64,000 nt of DNA from Eutreptiella sp. 'Long Island Sound 2002'. Taxonomy: Eukaryota > Euglenozoa > Euglenophyceae > Eutreptiales > Eutreptiaceae. Where the stretch lies: the NCBI GenBank assembly GCA_964036045.1, contig OZ038379.1, positions 72,508,719-72,572,718 on the forward strand, given 5' to 3'. Made by a program: the position numbers and the translations under genes. The notes beneath the pieces were generated by a model. That model did no database searches, had not been told where the DNA came from, and saw nothing but the letters and a program-made list of their open reading frames with translations. Of the stretch, positions 56,142 through 64,000 are shown one piece after another (within the stretch, counting starts at the first letter, position 1; the number at the start of each line of letters is the position of its first letter).

Positions 56142-59038
56142 ATGGCGGAACCCGCGGCCCCACGCAAAACACGCCCCCGATCTCCGGCGCTGGACGCGGC
56201 ACACGAGGTCATCAGGGCACTGGGACTCAGAGACGGCGAAGGAGACCCCCCACAAGGGGACGCGGGCACGGAGTCCGACCTGGCGGCAGTACCGGAGCCC
56301 TCCACGGGAGGCGCGCCCGCGGAACCTGCGCCGCCGGCGGGCAGCGTGGCCACCCTCTGCCCCGCGTGGAAACGGGGCCACTGCACCGGCGAAGGCCGGT
56401 GCCCCAAACAGCACCCTCAGCCCGGCCCCGATGACGGAGCGCTGCCCGAGGTGAGACCCGCGGCCGCATGCGCCGCCCTACGCTACGGGGTGGTGCAGGG
56501 CTGGATCCTGGATGAGACCGCACGCGGCAGCGTGAACATCCAGGAGGCCGTCGACCGAGTCACCCACGCGGAACAGGCGGCAGTGGCCTTGCACACCCAA
56601 AGCCGCCACGGCAGACCCGCAGAGGGGATCATTGTGGAACCCTCGGGAATGGTGCTGGTCCTGGCGGCGGACATGGTCCGAGGGGTGCTCCACGCATCCC
56701 GTGTGCGGCGGGCGTGCCAACAGTGGACCATCCAGGTGTACACCCCCACACGGGCGTGGCCCCTCTCCACGTGGGCGGTGCTCGCCGTCATGTGGCACCT
56801 GGCACCGGAGGAAGCCCCCATAGGGACCGCGGAAGAAATCACCCGGGACCTCCACACCTGGCCGGCCGACCAGGATTACCCCTGGCGCAGGCCCTGGGGC
56901 GGCCTCCCTGTGGCACCCGCGGCAGAGGGGCTCAGCCTCGCGGCAACCCTCCAACGGCACCCCGACAAGAGGGCACACCACTTCCTGCAGACAGGCACGG
57001 TCCCGGCCGCCCCGCCAGACTCCGAGTGGCGATGGGACGCAGGGGAGGCGCAACCGCTGCCGGGCCCCTGGGTCCTCCCGTTGTTTTATTTGCCCATGGG
57101 CACCCTGGCCCATGCCACTCAAGCCGTCAAGGGTGCTTTCCCGCAGCCGCTCCTCCCCAGCGTGGCCCTGCTCCGCAGCCTGCAGGCGGGGGCCGTCTGG
57201 GTACGGTGGAAGGAAGGAGGCGGGCGCTCGAGCCCCTATTTCCCCCTGGTCCAGGGCCAGGCGCTGCTCAACGCCGAGGGCATGGGGACCGTGGAATGGG
57301 GGGCAATCCTGCCCGGCACGGCGTGCAGGTGGATCACAGCGGCCGCCCCACAGCCCATGCGATCGCCGCCAGCGTGCCACCGCCTCCTACGGATGGTCCC
57401 CTCTCTGGCCCCCCAACACGCCTTCACGAGGGACGTGTGGAAGGCCATACTGAGCCACACCAGGGAGTGGCTAACGAACCCGGGTGCACGGTACCCGCCG
57501 GGGCCGGTGGTCGAACAGCTCACAGCCCCCACACCCGGGGTCCGCCACGCCCTGCACAGGGCGTCACCTCTCAAGGAGCAGCTCAACGACGAGGTGCTGG
57601 ACCTGGCGCTGGAGCCGCTGCGGGTGCTTTACCCGCAGACCCACATCCCACCCGCGGGCACGTCCAACCGCCTAGGACGCCTGGGGCTGCAGCGCCGCGT
57701 CGAGGCCGCGCACCCGGGAGGCGTGGTTGAACAGTGGCTAACGCTCCGCAACCCGTCCGCCGCGGAATGCCACTGGTACCTACACCAACTCCTCTTCCTA
57801 CCAGGGGCGGCCCCGGAACACCGCCGGCAAAACCCGTACCACACGCACCCAGAGCGCCGAGGCGCGCAGGGCTTCCCGCAGCCAGTCCCGCCCGCCCTCT
57901 TGCTGGGGCAGGGCCCGGAGGCGCTGCAGCAGGCCCCCCCGCTCGGCACCGCCACCACGGTACAACAAAGGGGATGCGACGGCGCGGATGGTGCCGGACC
58001 GGACATCACGAACTGCGGAGCGGTGGCTTGGATGGCAGCCTGCAGGCACCTCCCCCGAGATACCACGGAGCTCCGGCAGTACAGACCAATGGACCGCACG
58101 GCGCTGGCGTCCGCGGTCGCGGCCGTCACCATGGGTCCCCTAGCGGCGTGGCCGGCGCAACTGCTGCCCCACGTCCCCTGCCGCGACATGCAGCCCCGCC
58201 GGCCGGCCGCAACGCACGCGCCGACTGCACCCCTCACGGCGGAGCAGCTATACGTCGTCGAGGCGGCGTTGCTAGCGGACGGCGGGGAGAGCTTCGTCCA
58301 CCACCACGGCCCGGCGCAGATTGCGGGAAGCATACAAGGGCCGCAGCGCGTGCACCAGACCTGTGGCACGCCACACTCCGCGGGCGCACCCACGTCTGGG
58401 ATGCGGGCGATGGCACACCCCCAACCGGGCCTCAGCAGGGGGAGGCACTGGTGCTGCAGACGGCAGGCTACCAGGCCATCCTGCACGGCCACGCTGGAGG
58501 GTACCGGTCGCACGTCCTGGCCGGGGGCCGCTGGACTGTCTGGCACAGCACCGCCAGGCAAGGGGCATTCCCGCCCCTGCCCCACGTCGACTGGCAGCAG
58601 GGGCCCACCCAGGCCTACTATATGTCGGCGGACCCCTGGCCGCTGGCAGTCCTGCTAAACACCGTCAGCGCCCCCAACAAGAGGCAGGAACCGGGGTGGG
58701 TCAACCCCCCCGCACTGGTGTGGAGCCCCGACCAGGAGGAGCATCTACGGGCCGCGTGGCAGGGAGACGCCATCAGGGCCACGGACGTCCTGGACCTCCA
58801 CACGGGGCCAATCACGCACGCCCGCCCGGGACCCCGCGACCCCGAGCGCCTGCCAGGGCCCGAAGCCGTGGTCTGCGTGGCAGACTGTACCCGCATGATC
58901 GTCAAGGCGCTACGGGAGGGCGAACACCACGCCCTCCTGCTCCAGGTCGAGCTGAAGGACAACGCCCGGGCGGCGAGGCGGAGGGTGTGGCCGGCAGCGG
59001 CGCACCTTGCCTACGTAGAGCTCCAGCTGGCGGTCCCG
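56142..59038 (+). pseudogene. LINE-C ORF1-like protein with CCCH finger (interrupted)
   Basis: ATG at 56,142 in context aacaATGG begins MAEPAAPRKTRPRSP. CPAWKRGHCTGEGRCPKQH is C-x7-C-x5-C-x3-H, a CCCH-type zinc finger (usual spacing x7-8), typical of RNA-binding proteins. The frame is open to about 58,350. One G is missing there relative to LINE-B (gcgcgtgcacc versus gcgcggtgcacc), and the protein continues in the next frame (HATLRGRTHVWDAGDGTPP, ADCTRMIVKALREGEHHALL) to the DIRS junction at 59,038. Function of the large middle region is unknown. Confidence 0.75.
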
Positions 59039-59067
59039 CTGGCTCAGCTAGCACTACACAATCCCCA

Positions 59068-59388
59068 TATATGGGCCAACTCCTTAAAACCGGTTTGTTT
59101 TCTCTGTTTTCTGCTCTTTTGGTGCCCTTTGCTACCTTTCATTGAAACGGGCACCCTCAAAATATACACAAAAATGGTATTATACATGAAAAATGAAATT
59201 TTTGACCTCAAATACCCCCTCCATGGGGTTTGAACCCACACTCTACCAACCTTAGAGTTGTGTTTTTCCTCTAAGCTACGACCTGTCGTCGACGATCTCA
59301 GAGAAAACCGTAGTATAATAACAAATTTGGAAAATCAGTACTCCTTACATGCTCCAACCACTATTAACCTCCCATGCTCTTAAAACCG
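59068..59388 (+). repeat. DIRS left inverted terminal repeat
   Basis: The reverse complement of 63,631-63,949 over about 320 bp with few mismatches, from cccatatatgggccaactcc to tgctcttaaaacc. Confidence 0.92.
59215..59295 (-). other. tRNA-like / Pol III promoter-like sequence in left ITR
   Basis: The minus strand carries tagcttagagg (A-box-like) and, about 38 bp later, gggttcaaacccc (B box ggttcaaaccc) in a T-arm-like stem-loop. The inverted copy is in the right ITR. Confidence 0.5.
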
Positions 59389-59488
59389 GTCACGCGCTCA
59401 CTGAGTTGTTCAACTAGTGATTTGCTGTATCCAGAGCTTTGATTTCTGATGCAATCCAAAATGTTTAAGGGATATAAATTTTAACAAA

Positions 59489-60364
59489 ATGACAGAAGGA
59501 AATGAGACACTGGATTTTCACGAGTTCGTGCTGAAATTGCCGGATTCGGCGTGGAACCTGAGTTCTGAGTCGTTGGAACATGCAGCACAGTTGGCAAAGG
59601 AAGGCGCAATGAGTGGTCTCAGTCCTTGGCAGGCAGCGTCACTGTATTCCAAACTTACAGGAAAGAAAACACTGGCCACTGTCAAAGACACGATGGCCTT
59701 GGTTCGTGATGCCTTACTCACCTTAAAGGGCGACGACATTGGCAGAACAGGAACGTCGTCGCATCGCGAAGACGTCTTCTTGGCATGCAAAACTTTGAGC
59801 GGTCCCAAGGACCACGCTGGCCCCGCGTCGGACAAGGAGTCCACGTTCGTGTGGCGCGATGAGGTTCTGTCGCTTCCTTCACGCTTGTCTGCACTCCTGG
59901 AAGAGCGAAAGGTTTTGCAAGACGAGTTTCGCAGAAAAAAGATGTTGAAGCACCTTCCAGTGTTCGACGAGTTCCATAGGGCAGCTCTTAATAACGCGCC
60001 AACGCACAAGCATCCAGCGGACGCAGAGAAGCGTCGTTGGGAACAACAGGTAAAAGACGCCATGCGAGTCCTGGGAGTAGTCTTAGCACGCGAAGATGAC
60101 ACAACGGTAGCTCCAGAAGCACCTGTTTCATTGGTACTATGTGAACATTTGTTTGCAATGTTGGGTGCGTTGGACTACAGCATCCAAAGCTCCCGGCGAG
60201 TGGCAGTAGATAAACGGTTTGAACAACCTGCGATTGCACCAGAGTTACTCTCGAAGGATGACATGTCACTACTTCAGTCGCCCAACAAATTACAAAAAGA
60301 CCTGAGAGGCACGCGTTTCTCCCCTTACTCGCATCGTAGTTCTTTCCGTTCGTTTTCAACATGA
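59489..60364 (+). CDS. DIRS ORF1, Gag-like
   Basis: 291 codons from ATG at 59,489. The sequence is mainly helical and charged (SSESLEHAAQLAKEGAMSGL, FDEFHRAALNNAPTHKHPAD, LCEHLFAMLGALDYSIQSS). The C-terminus is Ser/Arg-rich; after TGA (60,362-60,364) the same frame continues 36 codons with GRFDPRRSGKGGKGKGKAF, a basic tail typical of DIRS Gag, to TAG at 60,473. The TGA probably replaces an Arg codon. The tail overlaps the start of the RT ORF (60,456). Gag identity is by position and style; sequence alone does not prove it. Confidence 0.65.
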   Translation: MTEGNETLDFHEFVLKLPDSAWNLSSESLEHAAQLAKEGAMSGLSPWQAASLYSKLTGKKTLATVKDTMALVRDALLTLKGDDIGRTGTSSHREDVFLACKTLSGPKDHAGPASDKESTFVWRDEVLSLPSRLSALLEERKVLQDEFRRKKMLKHLPVFDEFHRAALNNAPTHKHPADAEKRRWEQQVKDAMRVLGVVLAREDDTTVAPEAPVSLVLCEHLFAMLGALDYSIQSSRRVAVDKRFEQPAIAPELLSKDDMSLLQSPNKLQKDLRGTRFSPYSHRSSFRSFST

Positions 60365-60455
60365 GGTCGTTTTGATCCACGGAGATCTGGCAAAGGAGGC
60401 AAAGGCAAAGGTAAGGCTTTCACCCAAAGATTTGTGCCACGTAACGACAAGTTAG

Positions 60456-62491
60456 ATGAACGACCACAGCAGTAGCTTGACTGTAGAGGATTTGTTGGCG
60501 CCAGCCGTGTGCGTGCCACCGCCGATCCATCCCCACATGCCACTCTATTTGCGCTGTCGTGCACAATTGCATGAATGGGAAGCGTTGAAGGACACATACG
60601 CGGCGTCAGTGATTCGCAATGGGCTGCAGCTTGATTGGGTTGACGGTTTTGATCCGGATCGGCCAACCGACGACTTCCGTCCTCGTTCTCCCCACGCAGA
60701 GGTAACCGACCCTGAATTGGTAAAACACGTGTTGGATGCAGTGCAACAGGGTTGCATGGAACGCGTCGAGCGAAAAGACATTAAGTGTTGTGCAAGTATG
60801 TTCGCAGTGGACAAAGCGTCAGACGAGGCACATCCTGAGGGAGGCCGTCGACCTATCACCAATTTGAAGAACGTGAACCAGTTTGTACAGACCACCTATT
60901 TTCGTTTGGTCACTCTGTGGGGCATTTTACCGTTCTTGAGACCCGGTCAGTATGCTTGCAAAATTGACTTGAAAAGTGCTTATTTTCACATGGGTATCCA
61001 TCCGCGGGATCGACCTTATTTGGGGGTCTACGTCGACGGTGAATTTTACAGGTGGTGCGTTTTGCCGTTTGGATTAAACGTTGCACCACGGGAATGGCAA
61101 CGCCTCATGCAACCAATTTTATATTGCCGTGCGCGAACGCGGAGCACTCGTTTGGGTCTACTTGGACGATTGGCTCATCATTGGCAATACTTACCGTGAA
61201 TGTCTGGAACACACACGTTTTTTGGTTTAAAATTTTGCATCGGTTGGGTATATTGGTCAATGTCCCAAAATCATGTTTGGAGCCGTCTCAAGAAATCATA
61301 ATGCTTGGTTTTATGCTAAACTTCAGGGAAGGATTCGTCGCGGTACCTCCAAAGCGCCTACAAGCAATTTTGCGGGACGTGAACAGACTGGCACACAGTC
61401 ACACACCATCAGTGAGGCGATGCGCCTGCGTTCTTGGAAGAATCCGTTCCTTGTTGTTCGCCATGCCCCATATCCGACTCCTCAGCGACGCCCTGGCGGT
61501 GCACGTGGCGGTGGCAGTCCAGGCTGGCTGGGAGGCAGACGTGGCGCTCCCGGAGCGCGTGTCACGTCAGTTGATGGATCTGGCGGACGAGTTACACCAG
61601 TGGAAGGGACGCACCTTCGTAGTTTCCATGGGTCACGTCAGGGACATGTACTCGGACGCGTCAGATCTGGCGTGGGGCGGAGTCCTTCAAGGGAATGCCC
61701 AAGCAGCGTTCAGTTGGTTCCTGAATCGAGAGGTACACATAAACGTCAAAGAGTTCAGGGGAGCCCTACTGACTATTCAAGCGTATGCGCTGAGGGACAC
61801 CACGCTGGGATTTTTCACCGACTCAATGGTCCTTTACTGGTATCTCCGCAAGTGGGGAGGTCGCAAGCCGCGGTTCAACGCATTGATTCTCCAACTGTGG
61901 AATTTTACACAAGCCAATCGCATCGAGATTCAACCGTTTTACGTGCACACCTCGGTGAATCCGGCGGACATTTGGTCTCGGCTTCGTTGGACACCGTCGG
62001 AGGCTACCTTCCCGTCGGACGTGTTGACTTGGATCCTGGAGGAGTTCAAAAGTTGGATTCAGCCGGAAATCGATTGGATGTCAAGGAGTTCCAATGCGGT
62101 GTGCAGCATGTTCGTCAGTCCGTGTCCTCAGCCGGGGGCTTACGCCATCGATGTCTTCTCCCAGAATCTAACTTTACTTTCACCGGGGTGGGTCTTCCCG
62201 CCGTTCAGGCACATACCTCAGTTGGTCAACAAAGTGTTGGAGTCACCAGGGGTGAAGGTTCTCATGGCTCTGCCGTACAGGCCGCGCGAGGTTTGGTGGA
62301 ACCTATTGATGAAACACGTGAAGTTCGCAGTGAACACGTCGGAGTTCCGTTTGCAAATGCCAGACGGCACGGAGACACAACCACGTTTCGTGTTGACCTT
62401 GGCGTATGTTTGCGTGAATACTATCAATTGCGAGGAGCTACCAACGAAGAGGCGACGCTTATCATCAATGAAATCGGGAAGGACACCTTGA
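60456..62491 (+). pseudogene. DIRS reverse transcriptase-RNase H-DAM-like ORF (two frameshifts)
   Basis: RT from ATG at 60,456: RRPITNLKNVNQFV, CKIDLKSAYFHMGIHPRDRP (motif A, Asp about residue 171), CVLPFGLNVAPREWQRLM (motif B). After a shift near 61,115, VWVYLDDWLIIG (motif C) lies in frame 1. After a second shift in the T-run near 61,220, frame 2 continues to 62,491. RNase H: RDMYSDASDLAWGGVL, VKEFRGALLTIQAYAL, LGFFTDSMVLYWYLRKW, SVNPADIWSR. The DAM-like segment follows: AYAIDVFSQNL, WVFPPFRHI. Both shifts sit at homopolymers, so they could be recent mutations or sequencing errors. Confidence 0.85.
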
Positions 62492-63399
62492 AACGTTACA
62501 ATTCAGGGTGGCACATGTTTGGTACGTTCTTGTTACAAGACGCGGCGCTTGCTCCACTGTTAAAGGTGGAGCGCTTTGGTCAAATCCCACTGATGACGGT
62601 GGCGGTGCAACTTTTAAAGTTTTCACGCACGCATTCTTTAAGTGCTGGGCGTATGGCGTATTCAGCAGTGTGTTTATTCCCGTGCTTTTCGCAACTACGT
62701 TTCGAGGGTATGCTACGCAACTTGAAACGTGACTGGTTCGTCAGTGTTCCTCATTATCATCGTTTCTATGATGTACGGCGTCTTATACAAGTCATGCATC
62801 AGCAACCTGTGGAGACGGAAGCTCAGCTGCGCTTGCAAGCCATTTTGTCCTTGAGATTCTTTGCCTTGTTCCGAGGCGTTGATCTGGCGCGATCACGTAG
62901 GGTTATCCAACGCGCTGCTCAGCCTTGGTTCATTTCTGCTAAGCGCAAAGGGAGGGGATACTATGCACGTTATCCTATTCACAATGTTACGCCACCGTCA
63001 ATTGATCCGCAGCGCTGCTTAGCGCGTTATTTGGAGGCTACTGGTGATTACGAGGGTTCTGAGATTTTTGTGTCCCTACGAAAGCCACGGAAGCCTTTAT
63101 CATCTGATACCATCAACGGTCTCACTACTCGCTGGTTAAGGAAACACCTACTGGAATTGGGGGAACTGGAGACGGATTCGTTTTCCGCGCATTCTACACG
63201 AGGAGCAGCAGCAACTGCACTAATCTATCTTGGCCCGGATCCGCATGTGGTAGCAGCATTGGGTGATTGGTCCTGTTACGATACATTCAGAAAGTTTTAC
63301 GACAGGACCAGAGCTCTGTTGCGCATCGCGCAAGTTCTGGTCCCTCCTGATCTGGCGACTGGAGAAGCGGCGCGCGCTTCGCGCCTGGTGATTAATTAA
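61273..63399 (+). CDS. DIRS tyrosine recombinase
   Basis: Integrates the circular DNA intermediate by site-specific recombination. The catalytic domain is in the last third: SLRFFALFRGVDLARSR (first Arg at 62,872), SFSAHSTRGAAATAL (H-x-x-R, 63,190-63,201), LGDWSCYDTFRKFYDR (Trp for the second His; nucleophile Tyr at 63,298-63,300). The core-binding part begins near GATNEEATLIINEIGKDTLK (about 62,430). The frame is open upstream to 61,273, overlapping RNase H/DAM in another frame, as in other DIRS elements; the true start is unknown. The frame is intact. Confidence 0.88.
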   Translation: MFGAVSRNHNAWFYAKLQGRIRRGTSKAPTSNFAGREQTGTQSHTISEAMRLRSWKNPFLVVRHAPYPTPQRRPGGARGGGSPGWLGGRRGAPGARVTSVDGSGGRVTPVEGTHLRSFHGSRQGHVLGRVRSGVGRSPSRECPSSVQLVPESRGTHKRQRVQGSPTDYSSVCAEGHHAGIFHRLNGPLLVSPQVGRSQAAVQRIDSPTVEFYTSQSHRDSTVLRAHLGESGGHLVSASLDTVGGYLPVGRVDLDPGGVQKLDSAGNRLDVKEFQCGVQHVRQSVSSAGGLRHRCLLPESNFTFTGVGLPAVQAHTSVGQQSVGVTRGEGSHGSAVQAARGLVEPIDETREVRSEHVGVPFANARRHGDTTTFRVDLGVCLREYYQLRGATNEEATLIINEIGKDTLKRYNSGWHMFGTFLLQDAALAPLLKVERFGQIPLMTVAVQLLKFSRTHSLSAGRMAYSAVCLFPCFSQLRFEGMLRNLKRDWFVSVPHYHRFYDVRRLIQVMHQQPVETEAQLRLQAILSLRFFALFRGVDLARSRRVIQRAAQPWFISAKRKGRGYYARYPIHNVTPPSIDPQRCLARYLEATGDYEGSEIFVSLRKPRKPLSSDTINGLTTRWLRKHLLELGELETDSFSAHSTRGAAATALIYLGPDPHVVAALGDWSCYDTFRKFYDRTRALLRIAQVLVPPDLATGEAARASRLVIN

Positions 63400-63447
63400 T
63401 TCTTATAAAGGGTTCAGTTCACGGGAGCTCAGTCTTCCGTTCTGTTG

Positions 63448-63559
63448 CCCATATATGGGGATTGTGTAGTGCTAGCTGAGCCAGCTCGGATTTACCCGAA
63501 TAGGTGAGGAGGAAAGAAGAGATGGCGAAGCAATAGCACTACACAAGACACATATATGC
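63448..63559 (+). repeat. DIRS internal complementary region (ICR)
   Basis: 63,448-63,487 is the complement of the extreme left end (59,039-59,078). 63,503-63,557 is the complement of the extreme right end (about 63,947-64,000). The two halves are joined by tcggatttacccgaata, so the ICR is complementary to both termini brought together, as needed to form the circular intermediate. Confidence 0.93.
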
Positions 63560-63630
63560 CCACCCTGTCCCTCCCTTAAGTTCCTCGCTCACCGTGAAAA
63601 GCAGTTGACACTTGGGTCGTCGGTTGCCAC

Positions 63631-63949
63631 GGTTTTAAGAGCATGGGAGGTTAATAGTGGTTGGAGCATGTAAGGAGTACTGATTTTCCAAATTTTTTAT
63701 TATACTACGGTTTTCTCTGAGATCGTCGACGACAGGTCGTAGCTTAGAGGAAAAACACAACTCTAAGGTTGGTAGTGTGTGGGTTCAAACCCCATGGAGG
63801 GGGTATTTGAGGTCAAAAATTTCATTTTTCATGTATAATACCATTTTTGTGTATATTTTGAGGGTGCCCGTTTCAATGAAAGGTAGCAAAGGGCACCAAA
63901 AGAGCAGAAAACAGAGAAAACAAACCGGTTTTAAGGAGTTGGCCCATAT
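63631..63949 (-). repeat. DIRS right inverted terminal repeat
   Basis: Inverted copy of 59,068-59,388. Sequence outside it (63,950-64,000) differs from the left flank, as in DIRS elements, where the outer extensions are unequal. Confidence 0.92.
63728..63805 (+). other. tRNA-like / Pol III promoter-like sequence in right ITR
   Basis: Same elements on the plus strand: gtagcttagaggaaaaacac, then gtgggttcaaaccccat, whose arms pair as a T-arm. The anticodon arm is poor, so a working tRNA is doubtful. Confidence 0.5.
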
Positions 63950-64000
63950 ATATGTCTTGTGTAGTGCTATTGCTTCGCCATCTCTTCTTTCCTCCTCACC

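Larger units (their letters stand above)
50290..59038 (+). mobile_element. LINE-C, interrupted by the DIRS element
   Basis: Plus-strand relative of LINE-B in head-to-head orientation. It has a longer 5' array and an intact CCCH finger. The match to LINE-B stops after gctccagctggcggtcccg (59,037), where the DIRS element starts; the rest of LINE-C should continue right of the window. Confidence 0.85.
59039..64000 (+). mobile_element. DIRS-type tyrosine-recombinase retrotransposon (right end just outside)
   Basis: Contains a Gag-like ORF, RT-RNase H-DAM-like ORF, and an overlapping tyrosine recombinase ORF, with inverted terminal repeats and an internal complementary region (ICR). No integrase or aspartyl protease. 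This is the complete DIRS plan: integration by a recombinase from a circular intermediate. The left end starts at gctggctcagctagcac within LINE-C. The right end should lie about 20 bp past base 64,000. Confidence 0.93.

Noticed and set aside
44000-59038. Simple palindrome or fold-back copy of one LINE
   Set aside because: LINE-B and LINE-C differ by several percent in coding sequence, have different array lengths and different lesions.
63728-63805. Functional tRNA gene
   Set aside because: The T arm and boxes are good, but the anticodon arm and acceptor pairing are poor and it lies in a transposon ITR.

Overview
The window is eukaryotic repeat-rich DNA, not bacterial or viral. At least one gene has several short GT-AG introns (71-77 bp). 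Most of the sequence belongs to nested retroelements and their fragments. Base composition changes abruptly at element borders: the LINEs are strongly GC-rich, 13.6-34.7 kb is close to balanced, and 29-30.9 kb is A/C-rich. I cannot name the species. A cyclophilin-like exon and a multi-intron gene with a ParB-like motif show only that host-type genes are mixed in.

Layout. (1) 1-10,603: LINE-A, plus strand, 5' end outside the window: reverse transcriptase (RT), RNase H and zinc knuckle, then a RING-like/Pro-His-rich region, a C-terminal domain and a long 3' UTR ending in short ACCT repeats. (2) 10,604-about 14,350: a minus-strand retroelement with Gag, zinc knuckle, an in-frame TAG, an aspartyl protease and then, with no RT between, a DAM-like methyltransferase domain. 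LINE-A is inserted into it. (3) 14,769-22,325: a tandem duplication of about 3.78 kb. Each copy holds a matrin/U1-type zinc-finger ORF, a cyclophilin-like exon with a shared stop, an internally deleted copy of a transposon gene, and a LINE RT remnant. (4) 22.3-32.2 kb: diverged repeats, a minus-strand spliced gene piece, a longer copy of the transposon gene (23.9-25.6 kb) and tandem arrays. (5) 32.2-34.75 kb: a minus-strand Ser/Pro/Lys-rich exon and a plus-strand gene of at least five exons. (6) 34,754-49,715: LINE-B, minus strand, nearly full length but broken by stops and frameshifts. (7) 49,716-50,290: a spacer between two LINE 5' ends. (8) 50,290-59,038: LINE-C, plus strand, related to LINE-B and head-to-head with it. 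(9) 59,039-64,000: a DIRS-type tyrosine-recombinase retrotransposon inserted into LINE-C, with inverted terminal repeats and an internal complementary region.

How the parts relate. LINE-B and LINE-C each start with an array of about 419-bp dimeric monomers, comparable in layout to the 5' monomers of mouse L1. They encode a long protein with a CCCH finger, a C2H2 finger, an endonuclease/exonuclease/phosphatase (EEP) domain, RT, RNase H and a CCHC knuckle. LINE-A has a different RT but shares the last 3 kb or so with LINE-B, including a C-terminal protein domain, a U-rich/A-rich hairpin, 65-bp repeats and the ACCT-type tail, so the 3' module appears to have been exchanged. The DIRS element and the minus-strand Gag-protease element both carry a DAM-like segment, in different gene orders.
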